Translations under genes and position numbers: made by a program
Notes under the pieces: model-generated
Told to the model about the DNA's origin: nothing
The model's input: the letters and a program-made list of their open reading frames with translations, nothing else
Databases searched by the model: none
DNA from: VRUE01 sp036524775
GTDB taxonomy: Bacteria > Actinomycetota > Thermoleophilia > Solirubrobacterales > 70-9
Length of the DNA stretch: 64,000 nt
NCBI GenBank assembly: GCA_036524775.1
Contig: DATDBO010000040.1
Coordinates: 24,643-88,642 of the forward strand
Reading direction: 5' to 3'
Shown here: piece by piece, positions 52,892-61,719 of the stretch
How positions within the stretch are numbered: the stretch's first letter is position 1
Layout of the letters: each line of letters opens with the position of its first letter

Positions 52892-53665
52892 CTATCTCTC
52901 CTGCATAGACGGTTTGGCCATGCTTCCCGCGGTCCCCGGCCTGCCGAAGGCCCGCGCAAGCAAGATACTCAACTCGTACAAAGCAAGCAGGGGGACCATC
53001 TCGATCAGCATCGTCACCGGGTCGACCCCCGGCAGCGCGGCGGCGAGCACGGCGATCCCCAGGTAGGCGTAGCGGCGGTTGGCGCGCAGCTGGTCGACGC
53101 TGACGATGCCCAGCCGGGTGACGGCGAGGATCGCCAGCGGCAGCTGGAAGACGACGCCGCCGGCGAGCATCGTCATCGAGAAGAAGCCGTAGTAGTCGCG
53201 GGCGCGCACCTGGACGTTGAACTGGGTGTCGTTGAAGCCGAGCAGGAACTCCACAGCCGCGGGCATGACGACGAAGTAGGCGAAGGCGATGCCGGCGAGG
53301 AAGAGCAACGGCGCGGCGAGCAGGACCGGCAGGACGACGCGGCGCTCGCGGTCGCTGAAGGCGGGCAGGACGTAGGCATAGAGCTGGTAGAGCAGGATCG
53401 GCAGCGAGAGGATCAGCGCCCCGTAGGTCGCCACGGTGACCGTCGTCGTGAAGGGCTCGGTGACGCCGAAGGTGATCAGCTTCTCGCGCCCGTCGGGCAG
53501 CGGGCCGGAGGCGATCTCGAGCAGCAGGTGGTTCTGCCAGAAGCAGAGCGCGAGAGCGACGCCGAGGACGAGCAGGCAGACGACGATTCGGTTGCGCAGC
53601 TCGTCGAGGTGCTCGACGAGGGTGAGGCGGTCCTCGTGGGATACGGCCCTGACGCGGCGAGCCAT
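52892..53665 (-). CDS. tatC: Sec-independent protein translocase TatC
   Basis: 257 aa with six TM helices. It binds twin-arginine signal peptides and with TatA exports folded proteins. Motifs: LVEHLDELRNRI near the N-terminus, FGVTEPFTTT with the conserved Glu, and FAYFVVMP with PLAILAVTRLGIVS. The gene is 12 bases downstream of tatA. The Rieske protein encoded at 57821-58501 carries a twin-Arg motif and is a probable substrate. Confidence 0.96.
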   Translation of the reverse strand: MARRVRAVSHEDRLTLVEHLDELRNRIVVCLLVLGVALALCFWQNHLLLEIASGPLPDGREKLITFGVTEPFTTTVTVATYGALILSLPILLYQLYAYVLPAFSDRERRVVLPVLLAAPLLFLAGIAFAYFVVMPAAVEFLLGFNDTQFNVQVRARDYYGFFSMTMLAGGVVFQLPLAILAVTRLGIVSVDQLRANRRYAYLGIAVLAAALPGVDPVTMLIEMVPLLALYELSILLARAFGRPGTAGSMAKPSMQER

Positions 53666-53677
53666 TCGAGGCGGCCC

Positions 53678-53929
53678 TCAGGGACGTTTGTGCGCGACGG
53701 GCTCGGCCTTCTCGTCGGCGACCGCCGGCCCCGGATCGCCGGTCGGGATCTCGGGCCGGCGGGGCTCCTCGTCGTCGCTGTCATCGTCGCCGCCGCCGCT
53801 GACCGAGCCGCGGAACTCGCGGATGCCGCGGCCGAGCGAGCGACCCAGCTCCGGCAGGCGTTTCGGCCCGAAGACGACAAGGGCGATGATCAGCACGATC
53901 GCGAGCTCGAGGGGTCCGATGTTCGGCAT
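53678..53929 (-). CDS. tatA: Sec-independent protein translocase TatA
   Basis: 83 aa. A single N-terminal membrane helix (LELAIVLIIALVVFG), then the FGPKRLPELGRSLGRGIREF amphipathic helix, then an acidic, flexible C-terminus. This is the pore-forming Tat subunit. No separate tatB is visible, so TatA may serve both roles as in many Gram-positive bacteria. Confidence 0.95.
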   Translation of the reverse strand: MPNIGPLELAIVLIIALVVFGPKRLPELGRSLGRGIREFRGSVSGGGDDDSDDEEPRRPEIPTGDPGPAVADEKAEPVAHKRP

Positions 53930-54068
53930 CGACCCATGGTAACGGGCGCGGATCGCGCCCGGATCGCATGAATTGCCCGGGCGGAACTACCCGGTTCTGG
54001 GTTTTTCTGCCCTAATCGCCGAAAAGTGCGGATTAAAAGATCGTCTCGCGTGTTCGATAGTCACCAGG

Positions 54069-54398
54069 ATGAACCGCGCGGGCCGCACAGAGACGAAGGT
54101 CGAGGGGCTCCACGTCTGCCCCGAGTGCCGTTCGAGCCTGGTTCAGCCAACCCGTTGGGAGCAGACCGCGAAGCGCGGCTACTGGCGCCTCTGGCGGCGC
54201 TGCCCGGAGTGCGAGTGGCGCTGCGACGGCATCCACGGCGAGCATGAGATCGACGCCTTCGACGAGGAGCTCGACGGGGGCGCGGAGGCCCTTGCCGCCG
54301 AGCTGCACGAGCTCGAGCAGGAGGGCATGCGCGCAGTGGTCGAGGTCTTCGCCACCGCCCTCGCCGCCGACCTGATCACCGCGGACGATTTCGCCTAG
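54069..54398 (+). CDS. Small zinc-ribbon protein (109 aa), unknown
   Basis: Starts at ATG 54069; upstream in-frame codons are ignored because GATAGT at 54056-54061, 7 nt before the ATG, looks like a leaderless promoter. Two CPEC knuckles (LHVCPECRSS and RRCPECEWRC) form a probable four-Cys zinc ribbon; the rest is acidic and helical (DEELDGGAEALAAELHELEQ). Possibly a transcription-associated or regulatory protein. The last four bases overlap the 3' end of the convergent polyprenyl synthase gene. Confidence 0.75.
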   Translation: MNRAGRTETKVEGLHVCPECRSSLVQPTRWEQTAKRGYWRLWRRCPECEWRCDGIHGEHEIDAFDEELDGGAEALAAELHELEQEGMRAVVEVFATALAADLITADDFA

Positions 54399-55360
54399 CT
54401 GTAGCGCTGGACGACGCCGTCGGCGACGAGGTCGAAGAGCTTGCGCCGCTCGGGGTCCAGCCGGGCGGCGGCCAGTCGTCGCTTCCCTTCGGCCACCATC
54501 TCCAGCGCTTGCGAGCGCACCTGCCGCAATGCCCCGGTCGCCTCGATCCGATCGCAGAGCGCTTCGGCGGCGGGCGGGTCGAGGGCGCGCAGGTCGACCG
54601 CGGCGATCGCCGCATCGCGCTCGGCGGCGAGGATCAGCGGCAGCGTGACGGTGCCGTCGAGCAGGTCGGTGCCGCGCGCCTTGCCGGTCCGCTCGGGTGG
54701 GCCGGAGACGTCGAGGACGTCGTCGAGCAGCTGGAAGGCGAGCCCGATCGCCGCGCCGAAGGCCCCCAGCGGCTCCTCGTCGCGGCCGAGCAGGCAGGCG
54801 CACTCGAACAGGGCGGCGGTCTTCAGCCGGCAGCGCTCGAGGTAGCGATCCGCGGCGATCGAGGTGTCGTAGGCGTCGCGGCGTTGGGCCAGCTCGCCGC
54901 GCGCAAGGGCGACCGAGGCGGTCGAGAGCAGCTCGATCGCGCGGCCCTCGCTCGCCGCGGCGAGCAGCGCGAAGGCACGCGAGAAGAGCAGGTCGCCGGC
55001 GGCGACGGCGCGATCGCGGCCGGATGTGGCAGCGACCGTGGGACGGCCGCGGCGCAGCGGCGCAGCGTCGAGCACGTCGTCGTGGACCAGCGTCGCCATG
55101 TGGATCAGCTCGATCGCCGCAGCGGCGCGGACCGCCCCCTCCCCCGCCTCCTCGCCGGCACAGAGCAGGACGAGCATCGGCCGCAGTCGCTTGCCGCCGG
55201 CCTCGAGCGTCGCCCCCGCGTCCGCCGCGAGCGGCTCGCCGTGGCCGCGCCCCTGCTCGCGCAGCAGCTGCTCGACCTCGCCGAGGCGGGCCGGCAGCCA
55301 GCGGCTGGAGGCGTCGAGCACCGCCGTCACCGGCGGCGGCACTGCAGAGTGGCGGGTCAC
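54395..55360 (-). CDS. Polyprenyl diphosphate synthase (trans-isoprenyl chain)
   Basis: 321 aa. It elongates isoprenyl diphosphates, most likely for the menaquinone side chain given the adjacent menG. First Asp-rich motif HDDVLDAAPLRRGRPT (about residues 93-108), second QLLDDVLDVSG, plus GGKRLRP near residue 56 for substrate phosphate binding. The GTG start overlaps the menG stop (GTGA at 55357-55360), so both are coupled. Chain length cannot be fixed by eye. Confidence 0.92.
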   Translation of the reverse strand: MTRHSAVPPPVTAVLDASSRWLPARLGEVEQLLREQGRGHGEPLAADAGATLEAGGKRLRPMLVLLCAGEEAGEGAVRAAAAIELIHMATLVHDDVLDAAPLRRGRPTVAATSGRDRAVAAGDLLFSRAFALLAAASEGRAIELLSTASVALARGELAQRRDAYDTSIAADRYLERCRLKTAALFECACLLGRDEEPLGAFGAAIGLAFQLLDDVLDVSGPPERTGKARGTDLLDGTVTLPLILAAERDAAIAAVDLRALDPPAAEALCDRIEATGALRQVRSQALEMVAEGKRRLAAARLDPERRKLFDLVADGVVQRYS

Positions 55361-56085
55361 TCGGCAGCGTGGATCGCGATGATGCCGCCGGCCAGGATCG
55401 CCCAGCGAATGCGTTCGAAGCCGGCTGCGTCCATTTTTTCGGCCAAACCCATCGGACTGGGAAAATTGCGAACCGACTCAGGCAAATAGCTGTACGCCTC
55501 GGGATCCCCGGCTAGTCGGCCAAGCAGGGGCACGATTCGGTCGAACCAAAGAGAAAAGAAAGAAGAGAGAGGCGGACGCGTGGGCTTGGTGATCTCAAGG
55601 ATCACCAAGCGGCCATTCGGTCGCAAAACTCGCCGCATCTCGGACAAGCCTCGGTCCAGATCCGAGAGGTTGCGCACGCCAAAGCCGACGGTCACCGCAT
55701 CGAAACGTCCATCGTCATAGGGCAGGTTCAGCGCATCCGCCCACTCGAAGCGCGCATTGGCGACATGGTGGCGAGACGCCTTTTCGCGCGCGAAATCAAG
55801 CATGGGCTCAGAGAAATCGCAGCCCACCACGCGTCCGTCGGGACCGACGCGGCTCGCCAGCTCGATGGCCAGGTCCCCGGTCCCGCAACAGATGTCGAGC
55901 GCCGTGGCGCCGGGTCCCAGCTCGGCCCGATCGGCTGCTCTTTTCCGCCAGCTGTGGTGCAGACCGGCGGTCATCACTGAGTTCAGGAGGTCGTAGTGCC
56001 CCGCAATCCGATCGAACATTCCCTGGACCTGCTGAGAGAAGTCGGATGATTGCCGCGAAGGCTGAGGTCGGGTGTCAGGATTCAT
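55357..56085 (-). CDS. menG: Demethylmenaquinone methyltransferase (UbiE/MenG)
   Basis: 242 aa from ATG 56085. SAM-dependent last step of menaquinone synthesis. UbiE signatures: FDRIAGHYDLLNSVMTAGLH, SAM motif ALDICCGTGDLAIELA, and GFGVRNLSDLDRGLSEMRRV. Codon use is noticeably less GC-biased than in the flanking genes (for example frequent third-position A/T), so the gene may have been acquired separately. It is coupled to the polyprenyl synthase by GTGA and lies near qcrABC, which use the menaquinone product. Confidence 0.94.
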   Translation of the reverse strand: MNPDTRPQPSRQSSDFSQQVQGMFDRIAGHYDLLNSVMTAGLHHSWRKRAADRAELGPGATALDICCGTGDLAIELASRVGPDGRVVGCDFSEPMLDFAREKASRHHVANARFEWADALNLPYDDGRFDAVTVGFGVRNLSDLDRGLSEMRRVLRPNGRLVILEITKPTRPPLSSFFSLWFDRIVPLLGRLAGDPEAYSYLPESVRNFPSPMGLAEKMDAAGFERIRWAILAGGIIAIHAAE

Positions 56086-56224
56086 GTGCGTGGCTGGCGC
56101 GCGCCGGACCAAGCGGGGCAAGGACGCAGGTCGGCGGAATAGCAGCGCTATTCAGTCGACCGAGGACGCTGCACCGCGCAGTGTCCGCCGCCGCCAGACG
56201 CGTGCAGGAATCCTGACACACGCC

Positions 56225-56926
56225 TCAGTCAAGCGAAGAGAGGAAATCGGCGAGCTCGTTGAGCTTTTTCGGCGGAAGGTCGCGATAGGAGGGCATGATG
56301 CCAGGCCCGATCTCCACCGAGCGCACGATCGCCGCGCGCGGCACGCGCTCGGCGATGTGGGTCAGCTCCGGACCGGGCCCGTGGTTGCCGTTCTCGCCCA
56401 GCTTGTGGCAGGCGAGGCAGCCGGCGCCGGCGACGACCTCCTTGCCGGCCTCGTAGCGCGGCGCGACTTCCATCTCGATCTCGGTCGGTGAGCCGCCGGT
56501 GGCGCCGAGGAAGGTGAGGTAGGCCATCGCGACGATCGTCAGCACACCCGCCGTGGTCGCGATCGGCCGCCGCGCCGGGTTGCGCTCCGGGCCGCGGTCG
56601 TAGAACGGCAGCAACAGGAGCAGGATCATGCAGATCGTCGGGACGCCGATCGTCGCTATCGGGACCAGCTGCCACGGTTTGATCACCCGCAGCACCTCGA
56701 AGAGGAAGAAGAAGTACCACTCGGGCCGCGGCACGTAGGTGGTCGTGGTCGGATCCGCCTTCGGCCCCTGCTCGGCGCCGAGGATGATCGACATCGCGAT
56801 GATCACGCCGACGACCAGCAACGCCATCGTCGAGTCCTTCAGCACCGCGTAGGGGAAGAAGGGCTTGCCCTTCTTCTTCAGCAGCTCGTACTCCTCGAGG
56901 TAGGCCTGCTTGTCGGAGGGCTTCAC
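56225..56926 (-). CDS. qcrC: Menaquinol-cytochrome c reductase, cytochrome b C-terminal/cytochrome c fusion
   Basis: 233 aa. The first ~130 residues are a subunit IV-like half of cytochrome b with three TM helices (LLVVGVIIAMSIIL, PRPEWYFFFLFEVLRVIKPW, and TICMILLLLLPFYDRG). The remainder is a class I cytochrome c with CLACH haem motif and a methionine ligand candidate (GIMPSYRDLP). This fusion is the Bacillus-type QcrC. GTG at 56926 overlaps the qcrB stop (GTGA, 56923-56926). A longer frame reading upstream overlaps qcrB and is not used. Confidence 0.93.
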   Translation of the reverse strand: MKPSDKQAYLEEYELLKKKGKPFFPYAVLKDSTMALLVVGVIIAMSIILGAEQGPKADPTTTTYVPRPEWYFFFLFEVLRVIKPWQLVPIATIGVPTICMILLLLLPFYDRGPERNPARRPIATTAGVLTIVAMAYLTFLGATGGSPTEIEMEVAPRYEAGKEVVAGAGCLACHKLGENGNHGPGPELTHIAERVPRAAIVRSVEIGPGIMPSYRDLPPKKLNELADFLSSLD

Positions 56927-57813
56927 CGCGCCGCCCCCCCGCCGTTGCCCTCGGCGCCGGCCTCGAGGGCCGCCGGCGGCACCGCGCCCTTGGGCTTCTC
57001 GGCGCGCACCCACGGCGGCGCCGTCGTGCCCAGCTTGACCACCAGGTAGAGGTGGGCGCCGATCAGGGCGATCAGCGCGCCGGGGATGAGCAGCATGTGG
57101 ATCGCGTAGAAGCGCGAGAGGGTCGTCGCCCCCAGCTCCGGCCCGGCGCGCAGGAAGTCGCTCAGGTAGGGGCCGATCACGGGCCCGGTGCCGTTGATGT
57201 TGATGCCGACCACCGAGGCCCAGAAGGAGCGCTGGTCGAAGGGCAGCAGGTAGCCGGTGAAGGCCATCGTCATCGTCAGGATCAGGAGCACGACCCCGAT
57301 CACCCAGTTGAGCTCGCGCGGGTACTTGTAGGCGCCGAAGAAGAAGGTGCGCCCCATGTGCAGGAAGATCAGGATCACCATCACGCTCGAGCCCCACTTG
57401 TGCATGCCGTGCACGAAGGCGCCGAGGAAGACCTCGTTGTTGATGTGCGAGATCGAGGCGTAGGCCTCGGTGGTGGAGGGCGTGTAGAACATCGCCAGGA
57501 AGACGCCGGTGACCGCCTGCACGATGAAGGCGAAGAGCGTCGCCGAGCCGAGCGTGTAGAACCAGTTGGTCCCCTTCGGCACCTTGCGGTAGAGCATCCC
57601 GGTGAGGAAGCCGGTGGCGGCGGTGCGCTGGTCGACCCAGGCGAGCACGTCGACGGGCGCCTCCTTGGCCCGGTCGGCGAGGCGGGCGGCGTCGGAGGGC
57701 TTCTCCGGCGGCGAGGTCTTCAGGTCGGCCGGGGCCGAGCCCTTGGCGCCGTTGCCCTGACCCGGCTTGGCCGGTTTGCGCAGCGGTGCGGGGATCAACG
57801 AGTCGAGCTTCAT
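56923..57813 (-). CDS. qcrB: Menaquinol-cytochrome c reductase, cytochrome b6-type subunit
   Basis: 296 aa. Four TM helices hold two b-type haems; ligand His pairs lie in FVHGMHKWGSS and FLHMGRTFFFG and the later FYAIHMLLIPGALIALIGAHLY (split only at 20 residues by content). PFDQRSFWASVV is a Qo-site landmark. There is an extra hydrophilic N-terminal extension of about 55 residues, and an Ala/Gly-rich C-terminus. Located 7 bases after the qcrA stop. Together with QcrA and QcrC it forms the bc complex in the membrane. Confidence 0.93.
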   Translation of the reverse strand: MKLDSLIPAPLRKPAKPGQGNGAKGSAPADLKTSPPEKPSDAARLADRAKEAPVDVLAWVDQRTAATGFLTGMLYRKVPKGTNWFYTLGSATLFAFIVQAVTGVFLAMFYTPSTTEAYASISHINNEVFLGAFVHGMHKWGSSVMVILIFLHMGRTFFFGAYKYPRELNWVIGVVLLILTMTMAFTGYLLPFDQRSFWASVVGININGTGPVIGPYLSDFLRAGPELGATTLSRFYAIHMLLIPGALIALIGAHLYLVVKLGTTAPPWVRAEKPKGAVPPAALEAGAEGNGGGAAR

Positions 57814-57820
57814 CTACTCA

Positions 57821-58501
57821 TCACCCACTCGGTGGGGGGAAGGTCGACGGGCGGGGTGGGTACAGATATTCCCAGATGCCGCCGGTGAACTCGCCCGGAT
57901 CGCGTGCCCGCACCGGCTCCAGCTGCGAGGTGACGCTGTAGCGCGGGCCGAGCTCGACCTGGCCGTTGCGGATGCGAGCCTGGAAGTGGTCGAGCGGGCG
58001 CACCGGCGGGCCGCCGAGCACTTTGCCGACGAAGTCGTAGACGCCGCCGTGGCAGGGGCAGATGAAGTTGCCTGCCGCCTCGACGAAGCGCACCGGGCAG
58101 CCGAGGTGGACGCAGCGGTTGGAGATGGCGACGAACTCGTTCGGGTCCTCGCCCAGCTGCTTGGAGCCCTTGCGCACGTAGGCGGTCGTCTTGCCGGCGT
58201 CGCCGATTCCCTCGGTTTCGGTGAAGACGACCTGGCGGTAGGTATCGGCGACGAAGTCGTCGACCGGGCCGACGGCCTCCCAGCGCTCCTTGCCGCGGTG
58301 GAAGATCGGCGCCACTGCGAAGCCGACCGCGGGCAGCACGATCGCCGCGCCGGCGATCCCGCCGAGGCCCTGGGCGGCGACCGTGAAGGCGCGCCTGCGG
58401 GTCATCGACTCGCCCTCGAAGTAGCCGGGAGGGTCGGGCTTCGGCCGCTCTGCCGAGCTCGGGGCCTCAGCCCCGTTTTTCTTGTCTATCTGGTCACTCA
58501 A
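57821..58501 (-). CDS. qcrA: Menaquinol-cytochrome c reductase, Rieske iron-sulfur subunit
   Basis: 226 aa. A [2Fe-2S] Rieske domain with RCVHLGCPV and ICPCHGGVYD ligand motifs. The N-terminal membrane helix follows a twin-Arg motif (MTRRRAFTVAAQGLGGIAGA), indicating export by the nearby TatAC. The frame starts with TTG at 58501; the first ATG (58405, residue 33) would begin right at the twin-Arg motif, so the start is uncertain. TAAACT at 58529-58534 (minus strand) is a plausible -10 box, 22 bases from the divergent mmpL -10 box. Confidence 0.92.
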   Translation of the reverse strand: MSDQIDKKNGAEAPSSAERPKPDPPGYFEGESMTRRRAFTVAAQGLGGIAGAAIVLPAVGFAVAPIFHRGKERWEAVGPVDDFVADTYRQVVFTETEGIGDAGKTTAYVRKGSKQLGEDPNEFVAISNRCVHLGCPVRFVEAAGNFICPCHGGVYDFVGKVLGGPPVRPLDHFQARIRNGQVELGPRYSVTSQLEPVRARDPGEFTGGIWEYLYPPRPSTFPPPSG

Positions 58502-58569
58502 TGAAGGTCGTGAGAAGAAGGGCCGCGAAGTTTATTGGAGAGCGGGGCCGGCTGGTATAAGCGCCCTGC

Positions 58570-61500
58570 GTGATTTCTCGCCGACGGGAGGAGAGGCGGT
58601 TGCCGCTCTCGTTGCGGCGGCCAAGGGTGGTGCTGATCGCGGCACTCGCCGCGATCGCCGTGCTCGGCACGATCGGCCTCGGGGTCGAGGAGCGGCTGCG
58701 ACCGACCTCGCTCAGCGTCGCGAGCACCGAATCGGGGCGCGCCGGCGAGTTGCAGCAGCGCTGGTTCGGCGACAGCGCCCCCTTCGTCATCCTCCTGCAG
58801 GGCCCGCCCGGCGAGCTCGACCGGCAGGGCCCGGCGCTGATCCGCGAGCTGCGCGCCGATCCCGACGTCTCGACGCTCTCGCCCTGGGACAGGGGCTCGG
58901 TCGAGCGCCTCCGCCCCGGGCCGCGCAAGGCGCTGATCGTGGTCGACTTCCACGTCGACGCCGAGGAGGCGGTCGAGGACACGGTGCCTTTCCTCAACCG
59001 CACCCTCGAAGAGGAGATCTCCGACCCGGTGGAAGCCGACCAGACCGGCCTCGCCAGCCTGCTGCGGGCGACGATCGACGAGTCGGTCCACTCGACGCGG
59101 GTCGCCGAGCTGATCGCGATCCCCTTCCTGCTGCTGGTCCTGCTGCTCGTCTTCCGCTCGCCGGTGGCCGCCGCGATCCCGCTCGTCTTCGGCGCGGTGA
59201 CCGTGATCAGCTCGCGCGGCGTGCTCGCGATCGTCGCCGAGTGGGTCGCGATCGACGGCTCGGCGCTGACCGTCTGCTCGATGATGGGGCTGGCGCTCGG
59301 CGTCGACTATGCCCTCTTGATGGTTTCCCGCTTCCGCGAGGAGTTGGAGACCGGCGCCGAGCCGCTCGAGGCGGCTCGGCTGACGCGCCGCACCGCGGGC
59401 CGCACGACCGCCTTCGCCGGCTCGACCCTCTTCCTGGCGATGCTGGTGACGCTGTTCGTGGTGCCGGGGAACCTGATGCTCTCCCTCGCAGGCACGGCGA
59501 TCGTCGTCACCGCGATCAGCGTCCTCGTCGCCGCCTTGGTCGGCCCGGCGCTGCTCGTCGTCACCGGTCACAACATCGACCGCTGGCGGATCGGCAAGCG
59601 CCGCACCGACGGCGGCGCCGTGATGACCCTGGTCCGCGGCGCGCTCAGCCGGCCGCTGCCCGCGGCGATCCTGATCGGCGTCGTCGTCCTGCTCCTCGCG
59701 GCGCCGGCGCTGGCGCTGAAGACCGGCCCACCGAGCGCCGAACAGCTGCCCGCCTCGAACCAGGCGCGCCAGGAAGCGGAGCTGATCGCCGACACGATCG
59801 GCCCCGGCTGGGACGCCCCCTTCGTCCTCGTCGCGGTCGCGGAGCAGGGGCCGATCACCGAGGGCCGCAGCCTCGCGGCGCTGACCCGCCGGCAGCGACT
59901 GATCGCCGACGACCCGGGCGTGCAGGCTGTGATCGGCCCGGCGCCGATTCGCCGCCAGGCGAAGCAGCTCCAACGGGCCGGCAACGACCTCCTGGCAGAG
60001 CGCGGCGAAGCCAACCCGGAGCGCTTGAAGCGACAGGGCGAGCAGCTTGGCGAAGCGGCCGACGCGGTCGACCGGCTGCGCTCGGGGCTGGAGAAAGCGA
60101 GCTTCGGCGCCGGTTTGCTGGCCACCGGGACCGGGAGGGCCGGGGAGGGCGCCGAACAGCTCGAGGGGGGCATCGGCCAGGTCGCGGCCGGCGCCAACGA
60201 AGCGGTGACGGCGATCGACCGCCTCCACAAAGGCTCGGCCCGGCTGGCCGCCGGCCAGCGCGAAGCGCAGCTCGGCGCCCTCTCGGTAGAGGAATCCTCG
60301 GCGGTCCTGCTGAACGCGCTGCGCGGCAACGGGGTCGCGCGAGCGAGGCGCCTCCGCGACGAATTGAAGAGCCGCGCGGCCGTCGACCCGAGCCTGGCTC
60401 CGCTGGCGCAGCAGGCGGAAACGCTCGTCTTCGCCCTGGCCAACGCCCGCAACGAAGCCCAGAAGCTGAACGGACAGGCGGAGCGCTTGCATGACGGCCA
60501 GCGCAGGCTCGCCGACGGGGGCGCCAAACTCCGCGACGGCCTCGGCGAGCTGTCTGAAGGCGCCGAGAGGCTGCCCGGGGGGCTGGCGCGGCTCGAAGGC
60601 GGCGCTTCCGAACTAGCCGGCGGCCTGGGGCAGCTGCGCGGCGGCGCCGACACGCTCGAAGCCCGGCTTGCCGAAGGCTTCCATCGCTCCGAGCCGCTGC
60701 CGCGCGGCCTGCAGCGGGCTGCCGTGCGGGTGCAGGTCAGCGCCAAGCGCCTCGAGCGCAGGGTCGGGCGGCTGCGGCGTTCCTCGCCCGGGATCTTCGA
60801 CTCCGGCTACTTCGTCCTCTCGGCGCTGGACGGGGCGCCGGCCGAGCAGCGGCAGCGGGCGGCGGGCATCGTCGCCGTCGACGACGGCGGGCAGGCCGCG
60901 CAGATGGTCGTGATCCCCCGCTACACCTTCAACACCGACGGCTCGCGGGCGCTCAACGAGCGCCTGAAAGAGGATGCAGACGCCCTCGCGGCGGCCGGCG
61001 GCGTAACCGCCGGCGTCACCGGCGGCGCCGCCGAACTGATCGATTACACCGACGTGATCTCGGAGCGGATCCCGCTGATGGTCGGCGTGATCACGCTCGC
61101 CACCTTCCTGATCCTGGTCGTCATCCTGCGGGCGCTGCTGCTGGCGGCGATCGCCGTCGTCCTCAACCTGGTCACCGTCGCCGTCGCCTTCGGCGTCCTC
61201 ACCCTGCTCTTCGACGTCCCCGAGGGCTGGCCGCTCGGTGGCCACACCTACGTCGACGCGATCGGCGCCGCCGGGATCTTCGGCATCGTCTTCGGCCTCT
61301 CGATCGACTACGCGGTGTTCCTGCTGATGCGCATGCGCGAGCACTACGAGAACAACTCCTCCAACGAGGAGGCGATCGTCTTCGGCCTGGAGAAGACGGC
61401 CCGCGTGATCACTGGCGCGGCGGCGATCATGACCGCCGTCTTCGTCGCCTTCGCCGGTGCCGACATCGCGATGATCAGCCAGCTCGGCACCGGCCTCGCC

Positions 61501-61647
61501 GTCGCCGTCGTGATCGACGCGACCGTGGTGCGCATAGTCCTCCTGCCGGCGCTGATGCTGCTGCTCGGCGAGCGGGTCTGGTGGCTGCCGCCGTGGCTGG
61601 AGCGTGTGCTGCCGGAGATCGATCTTCACGGCTCGCGCGCGGGTTAG
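58570..61647 (+). CDS. MmpL/RND-family transporter, copy 2 (1025 aa)
   Basis: Close paralogue of the transporter at 46996-50316, with the same order of domains. Motifs: FGDSAPFVILLQGPPGELDR, ALGVDYALLMVSRFREELET, TAGRTTAFAGSTLFLAML and VFGLSIDYAVFLLMRMREHY. The second extracytoplasmic loop (about 430-760) has repeated LxxG-type helical segments (LEGGASELAGGLGQLRGGAD). GTG at 58570 is preceded at 8 nt by TATAAG, suggesting a leaderless mRNA; divergent from qcrA. Two secreted-protein genes follow, the second being a member of the four-Cys family. Confidence 0.9.
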   Translation: MISRRREERRLPLSLRRPRVVLIAALAAIAVLGTIGLGVEERLRPTSLSVASTESGRAGELQQRWFGDSAPFVILLQGPPGELDRQGPALIRELRADPDVSTLSPWDRGSVERLRPGPRKALIVVDFHVDAEEAVEDTVPFLNRTLEEEISDPVEADQTGLASLLRATIDESVHSTRVAELIAIPFLLLVLLLVFRSPVAAAIPLVFGAVTVISSRGVLAIVAEWVAIDGSALTVCSMMGLALGVDYALLMVSRFREELETGAEPLEAARLTRRTAGRTTAFAGSTLFLAMLVTLFVVPGNLMLSLAGTAIVVTAISVLVAALVGPALLVVTGHNIDRWRIGKRRTDGGAVMTLVRGALSRPLPAAILIGVVVLLLAAPALALKTGPPSAEQLPASNQARQEAELIADTIGPGWDAPFVLVAVAEQGPITEGRSLAALTRRQRLIADDPGVQAVIGPAPIRRQAKQLQRAGNDLLAERGEANPERLKRQGEQLGEAADAVDRLRSGLEKASFGAGLLATGTGRAGEGAEQLEGGIGQVAAGANEAVTAIDRLHKGSARLAAGQREAQLGALSVEESSAVLLNALRGNGVARARRLRDELKSRAAVDPSLAPLAQQAETLVFALANARNEAQKLNGQAERLHDGQRRLADGGAKLRDGLGELSEGAERLPGGLARLEGGASELAGGLGQLRGGADTLEARLAEGFHRSEPLPRGLQRAAVRVQVSAKRLERRVGRLRRSSPGIFDSGYFVLSALDGAPAEQRQRAAGIVAVDDGGQAAQMVVIPRYTFNTDGSRALNERLKEDADALAAAGGVTAGVTGGAAELIDYTDVISERIPLMVGVITLATFLILVVILRALLLAAIAVVLNLVTVAVAFGVLTLLFDVPEGWPLGGHTYVDAIGAAGIFGIVFGLSIDYAVFLLMRMREHYENNSSNEEAIVFGLEKTARVITGAAAIMTAVFVAFAGADIAMISQLGTGLAVAVVIDATVVRIVLLPALMLLLGERVWWLPPWLERVLPEIDLHGSRAG

Positions 61648-61719
61648 GTAAGTAGACAGATCAGGAACTTGTGTATTTTCGAGGCGGGTCGACAGTTCGA
61701 TGACAGGGGGAATCGCCCA

